From NCBI GenBank assembly GCA_947172415.1, contig OX359196.1:5149901-5213900 (forward strand): a stretch of 64,000 nt of DNA. The letters run 5' to 3'. Both the position numbers and the translations under genes were made by a program. The stretch comes from Chondrosia reniformis (lineage: Eukaryota; Porifera; Demospongiae; Chondrillida; Chondrillidae). This document shows, one piece after another, positions 63,059 through 64,000 of this stretch. Below the pieces are notes generated by a model. It saw only the letters and a list, made by a program, of their open reading frames with translations. It searched no databases and had not been told where the DNA came from. Each line of letters starts with the position of its first letter. Positions within the stretch are counted from its first letter, which is position 1.

Positions 63059-64000
63059 ATGACTGAAATAGTCCAAAGAAAAAAGATTGGTCATAAATCT
63101 AAAAGTATGGACTCTGAAATTGAAGAGAATGTGAGCCCTACGACTGAGGAAAGAAGGCTTCTTGGTGAAGTTGTTGCTGCGAGTTCAGATTCAGATACTG
63201 CGGGAGTCGGAGAAAACAGAATTAGATTGAACAGTAAAAAAGATGAGCCCGATAGTGGTATCGACGATAGTGAAGAGATTTTTTTTGATAAAACTTTGAA
63301 AGATAAGAGAAAGCCCTTTTCCTTAAAGCGGCTATTAAAGCTCAGTATTGAAATTCTGTTGCCATTCTTAATGGCTGGCTTGGGCTGTGTCTTCGCCGGG
63401 TGGTTGTTAGATCGTGTTGAGGTAAGGAAATTGTAAGTTTGCCATCTCTTTAGTACAACAGTACCCTATGGACTCCCAAATATCTTCAAAATGATTTGGA
63501 ATAATGCGAATACATCATCTCCATTTTAATTCAAAATTGATCTATTTATGTACGTATCTAGAATAGTTTTCAAAACAATTTTAGACATAAAGACTTAAGA
63601 TTTGAAGTTTAAGTTTTTAAAATTTAGACTTACCTATCAAATGGTAACTTTACGATACAGCCAACCGCTAATGTGTGGGTGTCTGTTACTTTTGTACAGC
63701 ACTGGCCCCAATTTGAAATCATGTCTGAATTGTACATCCTAGTCCCAGCACTGTTGGGTCTCAAGGGCAACTTGGAGATGACACTAGCTTCTCGTCTATC
63801 TACAGCTGTGAGTTTTGAGTTTCATTTCATTGAGATGCATATGCTGTAAACAAGCAGGATTTCAAGCATTTTCTCTCTTGTCTGTCATTTTACAGGCAAA
63901 TTTAGGTTTGTTAGATGAAAAGTCGAGACTTTTTAAAATTATAATTGGAAACTTAGCTCTCATTCAGGTAAGTAGTGGTGTGTATGTATGTCCTCAATTC
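63059..64000 (+). CDS. SLC41A: SLC41-family Mg2+ transporter (5' part)
   Basis: Exons 63059-63421, 63700-63807 and 63896-63967 in phase, then off the right edge. An acidic cytoplasmic N-terminus of about 100 residues is followed by the first membrane helix ([20 protein letters not shown]). The family signature [20 protein letters not shown] and the stretch IIGNLALIQ are nearly as in vertebrate SLC41A1-A3 and resemble bacterial MgtE. Expected role is Na+-linked Mg2+ transport at the plasma or mitochondrial membrane. Which SLC41 paralogue it is cannot be told. Confidence 0.95.

Overview
The window is nuclear DNA of an intron-rich animal with a very compact genome: introns are mostly 50-500 bp, start codons of neighbouring genes lie 49-245 bp apart, and introns are full of TACGTA/TGTACA-type simple sequence. 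This, together with the family of small Ig/FN3 receptors, fits a demosponge (Amphimedon-like). That placement is inference. No rRNA, tRNA, CRISPR or bacterial operon structure was seen.

Left part (1-22 kb). A secreted clan GH-A glycoside hydrolase gene (minus, 3195 to beyond the left edge) is divergent from MKLN1/muskelin (3327-8765), which is followed after 114 bp by PBRM1/polybromo (8880-21978). Both plus-strand genes could be read exon by exon with all phases closing: 757 and 1715 residues, close to the usual lengths. Their introns hold CCAT arrays, minisatellites, a TA-flanked MITE and Penelope-type inverted repeats.

Middle part (22-43 kb). An accessory region made by nested segmental duplication. 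The block is [PBRM1 3' end - small secreted cysteine-rich precursor gene - spacer - CCDC115 3' end]. It gives one intact and two frameshifted cysteine-rich genes, two PBRM1 tail fragments, and a CCDC115 copy without its first exon. Beyond lie two tandem minus-strand single-pass receptors with Ig-like and FN3 domains (36238-33.3 kb and 40045-36413), then genuine CCDC115 (43087-41042), whose second intron holds a dead Penelope-like endonuclease fragment.

Right part (43-64 kb). CFAP54 (43137-60035, 43 exons, 3025 codons read in phase) starts 49 bp from CCDC115 in the opposite direction. FAM72 (minus, 62814-61197, 148 residues) and a SLC41 magnesium transporter (63059 to beyond the right edge) form a third head-to-head pair.

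Most of the genes are housekeeping or ciliary: muskelin (CTLH ubiquitin ligase), polybromo (PBAF chromatin remodeller), CCDC115 (V-ATPase assembly), CFAP54 (ciliary central apparatus), FAM72 and SLC41. No shared pathway is evident. The lineage-specific material is the cysteine-rich precursor cluster, the receptor pair, the hammerhead-like repeats, and minisatellites that have amplified splice sites.
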